Assembly: GCA_907163345.1 (NCBI GenBank) | Contig: CAJQUN010000014.1 | Location: forward strand, 558,001 to 622,000 | Length of the DNA: 64,000 nt | Reading direction: 5' to 3' | Source of the DNA: Haberlea rhodopensis | Lineage: Eukaryota > Streptophyta > Magnoliopsida > Lamiales > Gesneriaceae | Shown here: positions 53,301 to 64,000 of the stretch, piece by piece | How positions within the stretch are numbered: position 1 is the first letter of the stretch | Layout: every line of letters starts with the position of its first letter | Position numbers and translations under genes: made by a program | The notes under the pieces: model-generated | Seen by the model: the letters and a program-made list of their open reading frames with translations, nothing else | What the model was told of the DNA's origin: nothing | Database searches by the model: none

Positions 53301-53659
53301 ATTCTACAACGGAAGCTGAGTATATTGCTGCCTCGGATGCAGCAAAGGAAGCTGTTTGGATGAGGAAGTTCATTTCTGAACTTGGAGTGGTGCCTAGCAT
53401 TAAAGATCCGATAGAACTCTATTGTGACAACAATGGAGCGATCGCATTGGCTAAGGAACCAAGATCTCACCAAAGATCCAAGCACATACTTAGGCGTTTC
53501 CATTTCATTCGAGAAATCGTTGAAAGGGGAGATGTTAAAATATGCAAAGTACCAACAGATGATAATGTATCTGACCCATTGACGAAGCCACTGTCACAGC
53601 AGAAGCATGATCGTCATACTAGATCTCTAGGTATTAGGTATATGTCTGAGTGGTCTTAG
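50339..53659 (+). pseudogene. Element G: copia pol with one in-frame stop
   Basis: One frame of about 1,100 codons broken only by TGA at 51146, where neighbouring codons fit a former Gly. Domains in order: CCHC knuckle (CFHCGETGHWKRNC), protease (WVLDTGCGSHIC), integrase zinc region (YLWHCRLGHINENRISKLH, CESCLMGK), integrase core (DVCGPI, RSDRGGEYLS, PQWNGVSERRNRTLLDM), RT (VWTLVDPPEGVRPIGCKWIF, QMDVKTAFLNGNL, catalytic YVDDILLIGND) and RNase H (GYTDASFQTDKDDFRSQSGY, ADSTTEAEYIAASDAAKEA, LYCDNNGAIALAKEP). A single substitution separates it from an open pol. Confidence 0.93.
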
Positions 53660-53674
53660 TGCAAGTGGGAGATT

Positions 53675-55169
53675 TGTTGGGATATGCCCTAAGACAAGTC
53701 ATTAGATGATTGTTTAAGACATACAATGTTTATGGATTTATGAATGGCAATTCATTATTATATATTATTCTTTTAACTGTGCATTGTGAATTAATATATA
53801 TGTTAATGTCCTTAGAATAATATTGTATTATTCTTAAAGATGTCCCTAGTCAAGTATTATCATGAATAGGGATAATGATAACACGTAGAGACTAGTATAT
53901 GTTGATGATGAATTGTTCATTGATATGAGATATCAAATCAACATATGGGTACATGTTAGAGAACGATGTACTGGACAGACCCACCATGAGAATGCAACAT
54001 GGATAGTTATATGATCGTCATATGCATTTCTCATAGTGATAATAATGTATACAATCCTTACGACTTGTGATCATCAGAGATCCCAACATAAGGAGTTATG
54101 TATCTTGATATCGTCAAACGTTACCCGTAACAGGGTATACTATAAAGGCGACTATTGGATACACTACGAATTATGTAGAGGGATGTTGACTGATCGAGAT
54201 AGGATTTGTCCCTCCTATATAACAGGAGATGTGTTTGGCCCTTGATCAAGTGAGAACTAAAATGCATGGCCATGCTCGAATGAGTCGATATGAGATATCG
54301 AGCTTATTCGTTTATTCTAGTTCTACTTGGGGATCAAGAAATAAAGATTGGATATACGAGTATGACTATTCCATGACTCGTGTTCAATCTAAACACAAAG
54401 GACAAAGGGATTAAGTTACATGATTAATATTATCACAAGTTCTAAAGGTTATGTCGAGTCATTGACATTCTCGTAATTTGGGTAGCATCGATGTGTTGCT
54501 AGATACCGCTCAATGCTTGCGACATAAAATGAGATTTTATGTCACTGCCAACATTACGAGATCCTATCGGGTCGCACAAAAGATTAAATCGAGAAGGGAA
54601 ATTAAATTCATGGGATGAATTAAATAATTAAGAGGAGTCTTAATTAATAATCATAAGGATTAATTAAATCATGGGCTTAAGCCCATGAAGCTTTGAGAAA
54701 GCCTTTAAGTAATTATATAAAAGTGATTACAAGGTTTTTAATTGTAAGACACAATTCATAACATAAAAACCTAGCACAAAAGAATCACTCTCGGCCGCTA
54801 CCATCATCTTGAACTTTCGGCCACTTCATAGCCGAGTAGTTCTTGGCGATTTTGTGCCCATTTGATTGTGAATCAAAGTGTGGTTTTTGGTTCCGGTTTA
54901 ATATCTTGTCTAGCAACTTGATATTAAACTATCCCTTCACTCGATTTGATCGTGTGGATACCGTTGAGGCAAAACCAATCGAGTTTTGCTTAGTGACTCG
55001 GAGAAGGCGTAGGACGTGGTGCAGCTCCGTGGATTCGGCCTCAAACACGCTACTAAGGGTAAGACTCTTATGTAATTCTCTAATCCGATATGATTCCCTA
55101 TGTATAGATCGCTGGTTTGTAATCCCAAATTTTATTCCGCTGCGTTGTATGCTCATGGGGTCACTAACA
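53675..55169 (+). mobile_element. Element G: 3' LTR
   Basis: 1,495 bp, preceded by the purine tract 'aagtgggagat'. Followed by ATGTG. Confidence 0.94.
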
Positions 55170-55174
55170 ATGTG
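55170..55174. repeat. Target duplication of element G, right copy (ATGTG)
   Basis: Matches 46485-46489. Confidence 0.92.
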
Positions 55175-55357
55175 GACATAGTGGTGGCCGAAAATATAGC
55201 ATTAAAAAGTATAATTTGATGTATTTTATGTTAGTTATAATTAGGTGTTGAGATCCGGAACACTTCAACTCGAATTCTTCGCTTTTAATCACCCGGGTTT
55301 ACGAACTCAAGGTTAAGCGTACTTAATTAATAACGGGGTTAATAACGGGGCCTTACA
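55175..55357 (-). mobile_element. Element F: 3' LTR, last part
   Basis: Completes F's 3' LTR after G, ending ACGGGGCCTTACA at 55357. The next bases (minus strand 'tttaagagggaaagaag') are the purine tract. Confidence 0.87.
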
Positions 55358-55376
55358 CTTCTTTCCCTCTTAAAAG

Positions 55377-55392
55377 ATTTCGTCCTCGAAAT
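55377..55392 (-). other. Conserved ATTTCG..CGAAAT inverted repeat, F
   Basis: ATTTCGAGGACGAAAT on the minus strand, 19 bp before the LTR. Confidence 0.75.
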
Positions 55393-55508
55393 CAAAAGGT
55401 AAGAATTCATTCAACTTATATTATTTCATACGATTACAGATACATCGGATAATCATAAGTACAAGGCATGGAATACAAAAGAGTATCTTCAAATAGATGT
55501 GGCCATTC

Positions 55509-56525
55509 TTAACTCATTTTGGCCTCTAATTCCCATGTCGACTCTTCTGTACCATGACGACTCCATTGTACCAAAACCAATGGAATGGTTTTATTTTGTA
55601 GTACTTTCTCCTTCCTATTCAAAATCTTGACAGGTTGTTCAACATAGGACAGAGAACTATCTACTTCAATCTCTCCTGGCTGAAGAACATGAGAGGGATC
55701 TGGTTCATACTTCCTCAGCATTGATACATGAAACACATCATGAATTTGCGATAAATGTTGTGGCAATGCTAAACGGTATGCCAACGAACCAATCCTCTCG
55801 AGAATCTGATAAGGTCCAATGTATCGAGGTGACAATTTCCCCCGATGCCCAAAGCGCATTGTTCCCCGAAAAGGCGATACCTTAAGAAAAACTCTGTCTC
55901 CGACTTGAAATTCTAAGGGCCTTCTTCGTTTATTAGCATAACTGGCTTGTCTGTCTTGAGATGCTTTCATACGTTTTCGAATCAATTCTATTTTTCCTTG
56001 CATCTCATCAGCAAATTCGGGTTGAGCCAACTGTCTTTCTCCAATTTCATCCCAACATACCGGTGTTCGACACTTCTTGCCATATAAAGCCTCAAATGGA
56101 GCCATCCCGATAGTTGCTTCGAAACTATTATTGTAGGAGAATTCCACCAATGGTAGTGATTCTTGCCAATTACGACCAAAATCCATCACCACAGAACGCA
56201 ACATATCTTCTAATGTCTGAATAGTTCTTTCAGTCTGTCCGTCTGTCTGTGGATGATAGGCAGTACTCATTGCCAATCTGGTACCCATGGCATTTTGAAA
56301 ACTGCTCCAAAATTTTGGTACAAACCTCGGATCTCTGTCTGAAACAATAGAAACTGGAACTCCATGTATCCGAACTATATTATCCACATATAGTCGTGCC
56401 ATCTTCTTGTAGGAGTAAGTACGATCAAATGGGATAAAGTGTGCTGACTTGGACAATCGGTCAACTATAACCCAAATTGCATCACATCCCCTGTTTGATC
56501 GGGGTAAATGGGTCACAAAATCCAT
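55509..56525 (-). CDS. Element F: integrase core and chromodomain segment
   Basis: 338 open codons. Integrase core with MDFVTHLPRSNRGCDAIWV (Asp), VSDRDPRFVPKFWSSFQ (Asp) and STAYHPQTDGQTERTIQTLE (Glu). Then YKVxxxR-like SYANKRRRPLEFQVGDRVFL, SPRYIGPYQILERIGSLAYR, DVFHVSMLRKYEPDPSHVLQ and a chromodomain-like end (PVKILNRKEKVLQNKTIPLV, EESTWELEAKMS). The zinc-binding part upstream (56526-56775) is out of frame. Tekay clade, clearly diverged from A-D. Confidence 0.9.
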   Translation of the reverse strand: MDFVTHLPRSNRGCDAIWVIVDRLSKSAHFIPFDRTYSYKKMARLYVDNIVRIHGVPVSIVSDRDPRFVPKFWSSFQNAMGTRLAMSTAYHPQTDGQTERTIQTLEDMLRSVVMDFGRNWQESLPLVEFSYNNSFEATIGMAPFEALYGKKCRTPVCWDEIGERQLAQPEFADEMQGKIELIRKRMKASQDRQASYANKRRRPLEFQVGDRVFLKVSPFRGTMRFGHRGKLSPRYIGPYQILERIGSLAYRLALPQHLSQIHDVFHVSMLRKYEPDPSHVLQPGEIEVDSSLSYVEQPVKILNRKEKVLQNKTIPLVLVQWSRHGTEESTWELEAKMS

Positions 56526-57264
56526 TGCAATATGCTCCCAATTTCATTGAGGTATTTCCAAACCTTGAAGTAAACCACCAGGTCTCATTCTCTCTGCTTT
56601 GACTTGTTGACAAGTCAAACATCTTGATACGAAATCAACAATATCTTTCTTCATACCTTTCCACCAAAATATGGTCTTAGTGTATGGTACATTTTTCGGC
56701 TTCCTGGATGGATACTAAAATGACTACAATGAGCTTCTTGGAATAGAGCCTCTTTTAATTCCACTAAATTTGGCACTACAATTTTTTATCCATTTGTAAC
56801 CAACCACCTGGTGATATGCTAAATCTCGTGGTTTGATTTGACATTACCAGTTCCTTTAAGTGGTGAATGAAAGGATCTGTCTCTTGGGCTTTTCTGATCC
56901 TTGAGATAATTTGCGGTTCCACTTGTAGAGTCGACACCACGAAATAATCCTGATGTGGTTGATATGTCCATCCCGAAGTGCACAACTCATCATAATTTTG
57001 CCATATATGAATGGATGCTATCATGGCATTTTGCACTTTCCGACTTAACGCATCTGCTACTTGATTCATTTTTCCTGGTTGATATTGTATGTCACAATCA
57101 AAATCTTTTAGTAAATCCAACCATCTTCTCTGTCTCATGTTTAACTCGGATTGAGTGAATATATACTTCAAACTCTTGTGGTCAGAGTAGATAATAAATT
57201 GCTCCCCATATAGGTAATGACGCCATATCTTCAAGGCAAAATGAGGCGGCCAACTCGAGGTCAT
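56526..57264 (-). pseudogene. Element F: RNase H end and integrase zinc region
   Basis: From 57264: FALKIWRHYLYGEQFIIYSD, HKSLKYIFTQSELNMRQRRW, YQPGKMNQVADALSRKV, then the linker STLQVEPQIISRIRKAQETD to a frame break at 56776. The H2C2 zinc part that follows (to 56526) has further shifts. Overlaps the previous segment by about 80 bp in another frame. Confidence 0.82.
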
Positions 57265-57988
57265 GAACAGGATATCGTGTCTCGTGAGGTTTTAATTGTC
57301 TTGACGCATAAGCGATCACCTTTCCTTGCTGCATAAGTACACAACCCAATCCTTTAATTGATGCATCGGCACAAACTACAAATCCTCCTGATCCAGATGG
57401 CAGGGCCAACACTGGGGCTGTAGTCAATATTTGTTTCAACTCTTGAAAACTACTTTCGCAATCGTCTGACCAGATGAAACTCTGAATTTTCTTGGTCAAA
57501 TGGGTGATAGGCTTAGCTATTTGAGAGAATCCCTCGATAAAACGCCTGTAATAACCTGCCAAACCCATGAAACTTCGAATCTCTGGCACAGTTGTTGGTC
57601 TTGGCCAATTTAATACTGCTTCCACCTTACTTGGGTCTACAGATACTCCTTGAGCAGATATCACATGTCCCAAAAACATGACTCTGTCCAGCCAAAATTC
57701 ACATTTCGATAGTTTTGCATACAACTGGGCTGAACGAAGAGTCTGGAGTACCAACCGTAAATGTTCTTTGTGGTCTTTCTTGGTTTTTGAGTATACCAAG
57801 ATATCCTCAATGAATACAATCACAAATCGATCCAAGATTTTTCTGAATACTCTATTCATCATATCCATAAACACTGCTGGTGCGTTCGTCAGACCGAAAG
57901 GCATTACCAGGAATTCGAAATGTCCATACCTGGTTCGAAAAGCCGTCTTTGGAATATCCTCTTCCCTAACTCGAAGTTGATGATAACC
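57182..57988 (-). pseudogene. Element F: RT 3' half
   Basis: Continues RT after the TGA at 57989, where CGA (Arg) is usual: SGYHQLRVREEDIPKTAFRT, VMPFGLTNAPAVFMDMMNRV. The catalytic motif reads FIEDI instead of FIDDI, so one of the two catalytic Asp is Glu. Thumb (MFLGHVISAQGVSVDPSKVE, RSFMGLAGYYRRFIEGFSQI) and the start of RNase H (DASIKGLGCVLMQQGKV, YASRQLKPHETRYPVHDLE) follow. A frameshift after LELAA leads to a stop. Confidence 0.88.
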
Positions 57989-57991
57989 TGA

Positions 57992-60043
57992 TCATAAATC
58001 GATCTTTGAATAGACCGAAGTTCCTTGAAGTTGGTCGAACAAATCATTAATTCTGGGTAACGGGTATTTATTCTTGATGGTAACCCGATTGAGTTGTCTG
58101 TAGTCGATACACATTCGCATTGTACCATCTTTCTTCCTTACGAAAAGTACAGGTGCTCCCCAAGGCGACATACTCGGTCGTATATAACCTTTGTCAAGAA
58201 GGTCCTGCAATTGCTCTTTTAATTCTTTGAGTTCTGCTGGTGCCATTCTATAAGGTGCTTTTGAAATTGGTGCGGTACCAGGCATCAACTCAATGCTAAA
58301 ATCAATCTCTCTCTCCGGTGGAAAACCCGGAATTTCATCTGGAAATACATCTGCAAACTCTCTTACCACCGGAATGTCTGACAAAAGTGACTCTTTCTTT
58401 GTACCATCGATCGCATAAATCATATATCCCTCATTTCCTAGGGATAACAATCTAAACATTTCCATTGCTGATACCAAGGGTATTTTAGACTGCGATCCTC
58501 GGCCATGGAAATTCCATTTGGGTCCATGATAAGGTCGAAATCGAACCACCCCCTTAAAGCAATCAACGGTAGCCCGATAGTTTGTGAGAGTATCCATACC
58601 AATAATACAGTCAAAGTCGATCATGGGTAAAACCATCAAATTAGTGATCATAATACTCTCCTCAAATTGTAGTATGCAGTTCAGCACGACATTGCTAGAT
58701 AGAATAATTCTACCAGCTGGTGTAGATACAGATGAAGTTTCTTGCAGTGATACAGTTTCTAAATTATGCTCACCAACAAATCTAAATGAAATGAATGAAT
58801 GCGATGCTCCTGTATCAAACAAAACTCGTGCAGTATTACCAAAAATAGTACAATTACCTGCAATCACACCTCCAGGAGCCTCTCTAGCTTGATCCTCAGT
58901 CAAAGCATAAACCCGTGCTTGTTGGGGACCTGGAAAAGTAGGAGTAGTACCCCTAATCTGCGGGTAACTGGACTGCTGAAAGGACTGTGCAGGTCTAGAC
59001 TGTGAACCACCCTGAAACCTTCCCCTAGCATGAGGCATTGTCTGCTGTGGCTGCACCGGTCCTTGATCTCTTAACGGACATGCTCGTGAGTAGTGTCCAG
59101 TCTGTCCACAAGTATAGCAAGTTCCTCTCATTCCTAGACACTGGTCAGTGGAATGTCTACCTCCACATGATGCACAAAGAATACCAGGACTTGGTGCTCC
59201 TCCAGAACTCCATGAACCGCTGGAACTTGAAGAGCTTGTTCTGAACTTCTTAAATTTCTTACCCTTTGGTTTGAAACTTTGTTGCTTATGAAACTGATGT
59301 GGCCTCGTCTGCTGCTGGCGCGGTGGGGGATGTTGCTGGAAAGGACCCAGAGAATAAGGTATATTTCCCTGAGGTAATTGGGGAACAAACTGCAAACCCC
59401 CTCTCCTCAGTCCAACTTCAGCTCTTTTTGCCTTCTCAACTGCCTCAGGATATGTAGTGATGTCCCCAGAAGTTACAAACGTATAGATGGAAGGATGCAG
59501 TCCCTCCACAAATCTAGTATACATCGCTCTAGAATTTGTTGCCACATAAGGTACATAGCTCAAAAGTGCAGAAAATTGTGATGCATACTCGGCCACAGAC
59601 AGATTTCCTTGGACAAGATTATTGAATTCGGCTTCCTTTGCAGTGTAGTAGGATGGAGGGGAATACTGTTCCAAAAATTTCGTCTGGAAAATCTCCCATG
59701 TGATAGTAATCCCAGACTCAATCAATCCTTTCCTCGCAGCTTCCCACCACAATTGTGCTCTCTCTTTCAACTGATAGACTGCGAGCTTCAATCGTATTGA
59801 TGGCGCGTAGTTGACAAGGTCAAATAAATATTCCATCTCTCGGATCCACGATTCAGCTTTTTCACCAGAATCTATTCCATTGAATCTTGATGGGCGCATG
59901 TTCTGGAAACGAGCTACTACTGACTCCATATCCAACTCTTGAACTTGTTGCGCTAAATCATCCACATCATCATCATGAGGAGTGTTAGATGCAGATTCAT
60001 GCACCACACCCTTGCCCTTGCGACCTCTAGTTCCAGGTGCCAT
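57992..60043 (-). CDS. Element F: gag-protease-RT 5' half
   Basis: 683 open codons from ATG 60043 (MAPGTRGRKGKGVVHESAS). Acidic N-terminus to residue 40, gag core about 45-215, basic Pro/Gln-rich linker 220-285, zinc motifs CASCGGRHSTDQC (290-302) and CYTCGQTGHYSRAC (309-322), and protease with DTGASHSF at 410. RT entry includes ISKAPYRMAPAELKEL, then LFVRKKDGTMRMCIDYRQLN. It ends with TGA after VYSKIDL. No acceptor-like AG sits at this ATG, unlike A-D. Confidence 0.9.
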   Translation of the reverse strand: MAPGTRGRKGKGVVHESASNTPHDDDVDDLAQQVQELDMESVVARFQNMRPSRFNGIDSGEKAESWIREMEYLFDLVNYAPSIRLKLAVYQLKERAQLWWEAARKGLIESGITITWEIFQTKFLEQYSPPSYYTAKEAEFNNLVQGNLSVAEYASQFSALLSYVPYVATNSRAMYTRFVEGLHPSIYTFVTSGDITTYPEAVEKAKRAEVGLRRGGLQFVPQLPQGNIPYSLGPFQQHPPPRQQQTRPHQFHKQQSFKPKGKKFKKFRTSSSSSSGSWSSGGAPSPGILCASCGGRHSTDQCLGMRGTCYTCGQTGHYSRACPLRDQGPVQPQQTMPHARGRFQGGSQSRPAQSFQQSSYPQIRGTTPTFPGPQQARVYALTEDQAREAPGGVIAGNCTIFGNTARVLFDTGASHSFISFRFVGEHNLETVSLQETSSVSTPAGRIILSSNVVLNCILQFEESIMITNLMVLPMIDFDCIIGMDTLTNYRATVDCFKGVVRFRPYHGPKWNFHGRGSQSKIPLVSAMEMFRLLSLGNEGYMIYAIDGTKKESLLSDIPVVREFADVFPDEIPGFPPEREIDFSIELMPGTAPISKAPYRMAPAELKELKEQLQDLLDKGYIRPSMSPWGAPVLFVRKKDGTMRMCIDYRQLNRVTIKNKYPLPRINDLFDQLQGTSVYSKIDL

Positions 60044-60274
60044 GTCCTTATACCAAAAATCTATTCCTAATCAGAATAGTATAGCATAAAGGTTTTATAG
60101 GAAGTTCAGCTATAATTTGATGCAAATAATTTCATAACATAATGGAATTCAGCATATATATCATGTACGGAACATGTACAATCATAAAAGGACAAGTAGC
60201 CAATCACATGCACAACATTTTATTTGTGACTAAACTCAGTGTCCTAACTCTATTTTGAGCGTATCCCAGACTAG

Positions 60275-60286
60275 GCTCTGATACCA
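60275..60286 (-). other. Primer binding site of element F
   Basis: Minus strand TGGTATCAGAGC, three bases from the 5' LTR. Confidence 0.92.
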
Positions 60287-60289
60287 TAA

Positions 60290-61320
60290 TGTGAGGGCCC
60301 GATCCTAATATGGTGTTTAATTATCACACAGTGATTAATTTACGTAAACAGCGGAAGAATAATTTCAAACGTCTTCTTAAATGGCCCTAAAAATTTTTCG
60401 CTTTGAAGATACATATATATATTTATATCAAAATATATATATATAATTCTAGTTAAGCCATTCATTCGCAGATAATAAAACAACATGATTCAAAGCTATT
60501 GCAAAGTCCCGAAAATATCAGATCCCGAGTACAACATACACGGGGCATACCCCGGTAAATTTATTTTGTTTTTAAAAATCCATACCATACGATTACTGGG
60601 AAAGAAAAACCAACATAACCTGAGCTCTTCATCATGGAGCTCGGGTATCTCTTGATGCGTCACCAAAAGCATCATCACCACGTCCTCTTGTAACGCCTGT
60701 CATGCCCGAACAACAAAAGACATGACAGCACCCCACAAAGGGGGTCAGTACCCCAGTACGAGAAATAAATAGATCATGTCAAATGACAAAGTATCATGCA
60801 ATGCATACCATGTATGAATGCGATGTATGAATGGTACAAGGGAATCGAATATCAAGATACCAAAATCGGAGTCCAAAGGAAGGTATCATCAAATCATCAT
60901 AGCTCGAGCAGAGGGTGACAGTATACGTACATTGCGCTAGGAAAACTCATCCTATGTACGTTACTGCATCCAGCCCTCGTGTCTAGGTCCGGTCGCACCT
61001 GCACGTGACTACAGTTACTACCTATACTGCCTGTCATCGCCATGCTCGTCGTACCCGACACTCAATCATGGATATCAAGGAAACGATAGCTCAATATGAT
61101 ATGCCCATGAATCATTATGCATTAATGACATATGCAACTCAATATATCATGCAATCTCATGTGAGAGTATATACAAATCATGTAATTTCACATATCATGT
61201 ACTCCAAGACATTTATCATGTCAGATAGTCACAGAATCATTTATTGACAAGAAAATCATATCAATCAAGTAATAGCAAGGTCATACAGTGGTATCATTAC
61301 ACGTCTTTGCCAGACGTCAT
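60290..61320 (-). mobile_element. Element F: 5' LTR, inner part
   Basis: Matches 43948-44991 of the 3' LTR. At 61320 it passes, across a few shared bases (cgtcatatta / cgtatta), into the leader of G2. About 20 bp of F's LTR are missing between this point and 63749. Confidence 0.9.
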
Positions 61321-61584
61321 ATTATAAATTACAAACATCCACAAATCCTATCTAATAGGTCAAAGGGCTATAACCACGCACCATGCTCAAACAACACATA
61401 AAGCATGCATTAACATTTAATTAATTAAATTCTAAACATTTTAAATTTAATTCTAATTAAAACTGTAGAATAATTTTGAAAAATTATCGTACGCTCGGGA
61501 CATCACATGCCACGAACTAAAGCGACTAAAACACGAACCACCATGGTTCGAACCAAAAAGCCCACGGCTGGACCAATAGTGGGC

Positions 61585-62056
61585 CTAGGGTTCGAAACCC
61601 TAGCCCATGGCCGAGCCATGGCTCATGTGGCGGCGGCACTAGGGTTCCAACCCTAGCCGCCTCGCACCCTTTTGATATTTTATCGAGCCATCTTGTTTTA
61701 AACGCCGGAATTTGTTAGCCACGAGTCACGGTCATGCCATGCACGGGGTTCGCTCAACCATCTCGAGCTAAGGGTTCGAAAAACCTTGCTCTCATGTGGT
61801 AAAGTTACTAATCCATGCATGCGTGAACCATTATCGAGTCAAGGAGTTCAAAACTCATCCAAGCATCAAAATTTTAGAAAATAAGGCGATGATGGTCGAG
61901 CCATGCACGGCTATTAGGGTTCGAAACCCTAGCCGTCATGGGCTTGCCGTCACGTCCAATGGGTTCTAAACCCTAATTAATTTTCGACACTTCCATGCAC
62001 AATTATTAGCCACAACGACTAAGCCATCTCGAGCCAAGGGTTCGAAAACCCTAGCC
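61585..62056. repeat. CTAGGG-TTCGAA-CCCTAG near-palindromes in G2 leader
   Basis: Copies of AGGGTTCGAAACCCTAG near 61585, 61635, 61768, 61913 and 62037, and a weaker one near 61960. The array is thus kept in a second copia copy, with different spacing. Confidence 0.78.
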
Positions 62057-62288
62057 CTCATGTGGCTAGCCATGGTGACATTTGTGATGGTGGTGGCCGA
62101 AAATTTGATGCTCAATAAATAATTTTATTCGCCAATTATATCAAATACAATTACTACGATGATTTTCATAAACTAAAATTAATTTCATATCATATATGAA
62201 TTTAAACAGTTTCAATTAGCATGCAATATTAATTCTAATATGATTAACACAATTTAATCACATAAATCCGATATGAGCCTTGTACACG

Positions 62289-62300
62289 GCTCTGATTCCA
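62289..62300 (-). other. Mutated primer binding site of G2
   Basis: Minus strand TGGAATCAGAGC, against TGGTATCAGAGC in G. Confidence 0.8.
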
Positions 62301-63748
62301 CTGTAAGTAATCCTCAGAGCATACAACGCAGCGGAATTAAAATTTTTAGGATTACTAACACCGGATCTATACATAGGTAATCATATCGGATTAAGGAATA
62401 CATAAGAGTCTCACCCTTGTAGCGTGTTTGAAGCAGAATCCACGGAGCAGCACCACGTCCTACGCCTTCTCCGAGTCAATAGCAAAACTCAATGAGTTTT
62501 GCCTCAACGGTATCCACACGATCAAATCGGGTGAAGGGATGGTTTAATAACAAGTTGCTAGACAAGTTATTAAACCGGAACAAGATCGAACACTCGATTC
62601 TAAATCGAATGCCTCACACAAAACCTCACAAATTCTCTTCGGCTATGATGAGAAAGCCAAGAGCTTTTTGGTGGTTTGGAGGCCGTGTGGTCTTGCTTAG
62701 ATTTAGGTTGAATGATATGAAGTTCTTTCGCAATTAAACACCTTGTAATCATCTTTTATATAATTAATTAAAGGCTTTCATAAAGCCCATGATTTAATTA
62801 ATCATCGTGATTATTAATTAAGACTCCTCTTAATTATTTAATTCATCCCATGAATTTAATTTCCCTTCTCGATTTAATCTTTTGTGCGACCCGATAGGAT
62901 CTTGTAATGTTGGCAGTGACATAAAATCTCATTTTACGTCTCAAGCATTGAGCGGTATCTAGCAACACATCAATGCTACCCAAATTATAAGAATGTCAAT
63001 GACTCGACATAACCTTTAGAACTGTGATAATATTAATCATGTAACTTAATCCCTTTGTCCTTTGTGTTTAGATTGAACACGAGTCATGGAATAGTCATAC
63101 TCGTATATCCAATCTTTATTTCTTGATCCCCAAGTAGAACTATAATAAACGAATAAGCTCGATATCTCATATCGACTCATTCGAGCATGGCCATGCATTT
63201 TAGTTCTCACTTGATCAAGGGCCAAACACATCTCCTGTTATATAGGAGGGACAAATCCTATCTCGATCAGTCAACATCCCTCTACATAATTCGTAGTGTA
63301 TCCAATAGTCGCCTTTATAGATTACCCTGTTACGGGTAACGTTTGACGATATCAAGATACATAACTCCTTATGTTGGGATCTCTGATGATCACAAGTCGT
63401 AAGGATTACATACATTATTATCACTATGAGAATTGCATATGACGATCATATAACTATCCATGTTGCATTCTCATGGTGGGTCTGTCCAGTACATCATTCT
63501 CAATGAACAATTCATCGATCAACATATACTAGTCTCTACGTATTATCATTATCCCTATTCATGATAATACTTGACTAGGGACATCTTTAAGATAATACAA
63601 TATTATTCTAAGGACATTAACATATATATTAATTCACAATGCACAGTTAAAAGAATAATATATAATAATGAATTGCCATTCATAAATCCATAAACATTGT
63701 ATGTCTTAAACAATCATCTAATGACTTGTCTTAGGGCATATCCCAACA

Positions 63749-63804
63749 CCTCAGACCAAGACTAAACTACCGAAACCTCCTCGAGTAAACCCGGAGTCTA
63801 TTAA
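63749..63804 (-). mobile_element. Element F: 5' LTR, next 56 bp
   Basis: Matches 45007-45062 of the 3' LTR (cctcagaccaagactaaact). It is cut at 'attaa' by H2, so the LTR should resume beyond H2 with 'attaa' and 'cctggtcaaataa'. Confidence 0.88.
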
Positions 63805-64000
63805 TGTGATGACCTGAGATTAGGGATGTTAATCCCGGAGTGTTAATAACCTCTAAAGTTGTTTTACGTGGCGATTTGGAGTTTAATCGCGGTGTTGGGC
63901 CTTCTGGGCTCGTTTATTTGAGTAGTTGGGATCGTTGGATTCCGAGGTTGAGATTGTACTCTCATTACGGTGAAAAACCTAAGAGTTGGGTTGTTGAAGT
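63805..64000 (+). mobile_element. H2: start of a second H-type LTR
   Basis: TGTGATGACCTGAGATTAGGG and what follows match 3458-3650 with about 15 small changes. It runs off the window edge. Whether it is a 5' LTR or a solo LTR cannot be told. Confidence 0.87.

Larger units (their letters stand above)
46490..55169 (+). mobile_element. Element G: complete Ty1/copia retrotransposon (8,680 bp)
   Basis: LTRs of 1,495 bp each, TSD ATGTG, TGGTATCAGAGC primer site, and gag-PR-IN-RT-RH order, integrase before RT being the copia hallmark. By eye the LTRs differ at about eight positions (0.5%). A long 1.7-kb leader precedes gag. Coding breaks are few: two one-base changes in gag and one stop in pol. It inserted in F's 3' LTR. 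Confidence 0.95.
61321..63748 (-). mobile_element. Element G2: truncated copia (leader + 5' LTR)
   Basis: Reverse-orientation relative of G: leader 61321-62301 and 5' LTR 62302-63748 (1,447 bp). gag, pol and the 3' LTR are absent. The primer site reads TGGAATCAGAGC on the minus strand, one base off. It is more diverged from G than G's LTRs are from each other. Confidence 0.88.

Overview
This 64-kb window looks like repeat-rich nuclear DNA of a flowering plant. I found no host gene, rRNA, tRNA or CRISPR array that I could support. Nearly every base falls in nested LTR retrotransposons. The plant assignment rests on three things: chromodomain Ty3 elements of the Tekay/Del type (initiator-Met primer site, LTRs of 2-3 kb, integrase tail with a chromodomain-like end), an Athila-type Ty3 element (primer site TGGCGCCGTTGCCGGGG, protease DLGAS, RT FMDDF), and a Ty1/copia element. 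The species cannot be named from this.

Layout, with letters for elements. X (minus): primer site and 5' LTR, 1-2519. H (plus): 3' end of the internal region and 3' LTR, 2520-5934. I (plus): 3' end and 3' LTR, 5935-9341. A (plus): right part of the 5' LTR, decayed internal region, full 3' LTR, 9342-15722. B (minus): RT to gag, primer site and 5' LTR, 15723-29211, split by C. C (minus): complete, 18656-27694, TSD TCACA. Z: scrap of an older Tekay LTR, 29212-29326. D (plus): 5' LTR 29327-41172 split by E, then gag-PR-RT joined to an inverted integrase segment, ending at 43947. E (plus, Athila): complete, 29446-39307, TSD AAATG. F (minus, Tekay): starts at 43948, with its 3' LTR split by G, its coding region at 55358-60289 and its 5' LTR from 60290. 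G (plus, copia): complete, 46490-55169, TSD ATGTG. G2: truncated minus copia of the same type, 61321-63748, inside F's 5' LTR. H2: start of a second H-type LTR at 63805.

The left half reads as the right-hand shoulders of a nest Z > B > A > I > H > X, with C added in B's LTR. The right half reads as Z > D > (E, F) and F > (G, G2, H2). All coding regions carry stops or frameshifts, so no element is visibly autonomous. C, E, G and A have similar LTR pairs (hand counts of about 0.1-1.3% difference), so activity was recent and the products probably came from elsewhere.

The most unusual signal is an array of a 12-bp palindrome, GCGATCGATCGC or CCGATCGATCGG, inside the LTRs of X, A, B, C, D (Tekay) and E (Athila): about 55 sites in the window. 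Sites come in pairs about 21 bp apart (two helical turns), and the pairs sit at fixed larger distances (41-43 and 50 bp). Spacer lengths hold while spacer sequences do not, and the Athila array is roughly the mirror image of the Tekay one. A second shared signal is a short inverted repeat GTACGT-N3-6-ACGTAC in seven LTR types. In several Tekay elements it looks like a 5' splice site paired with an acceptor just before the gag start.
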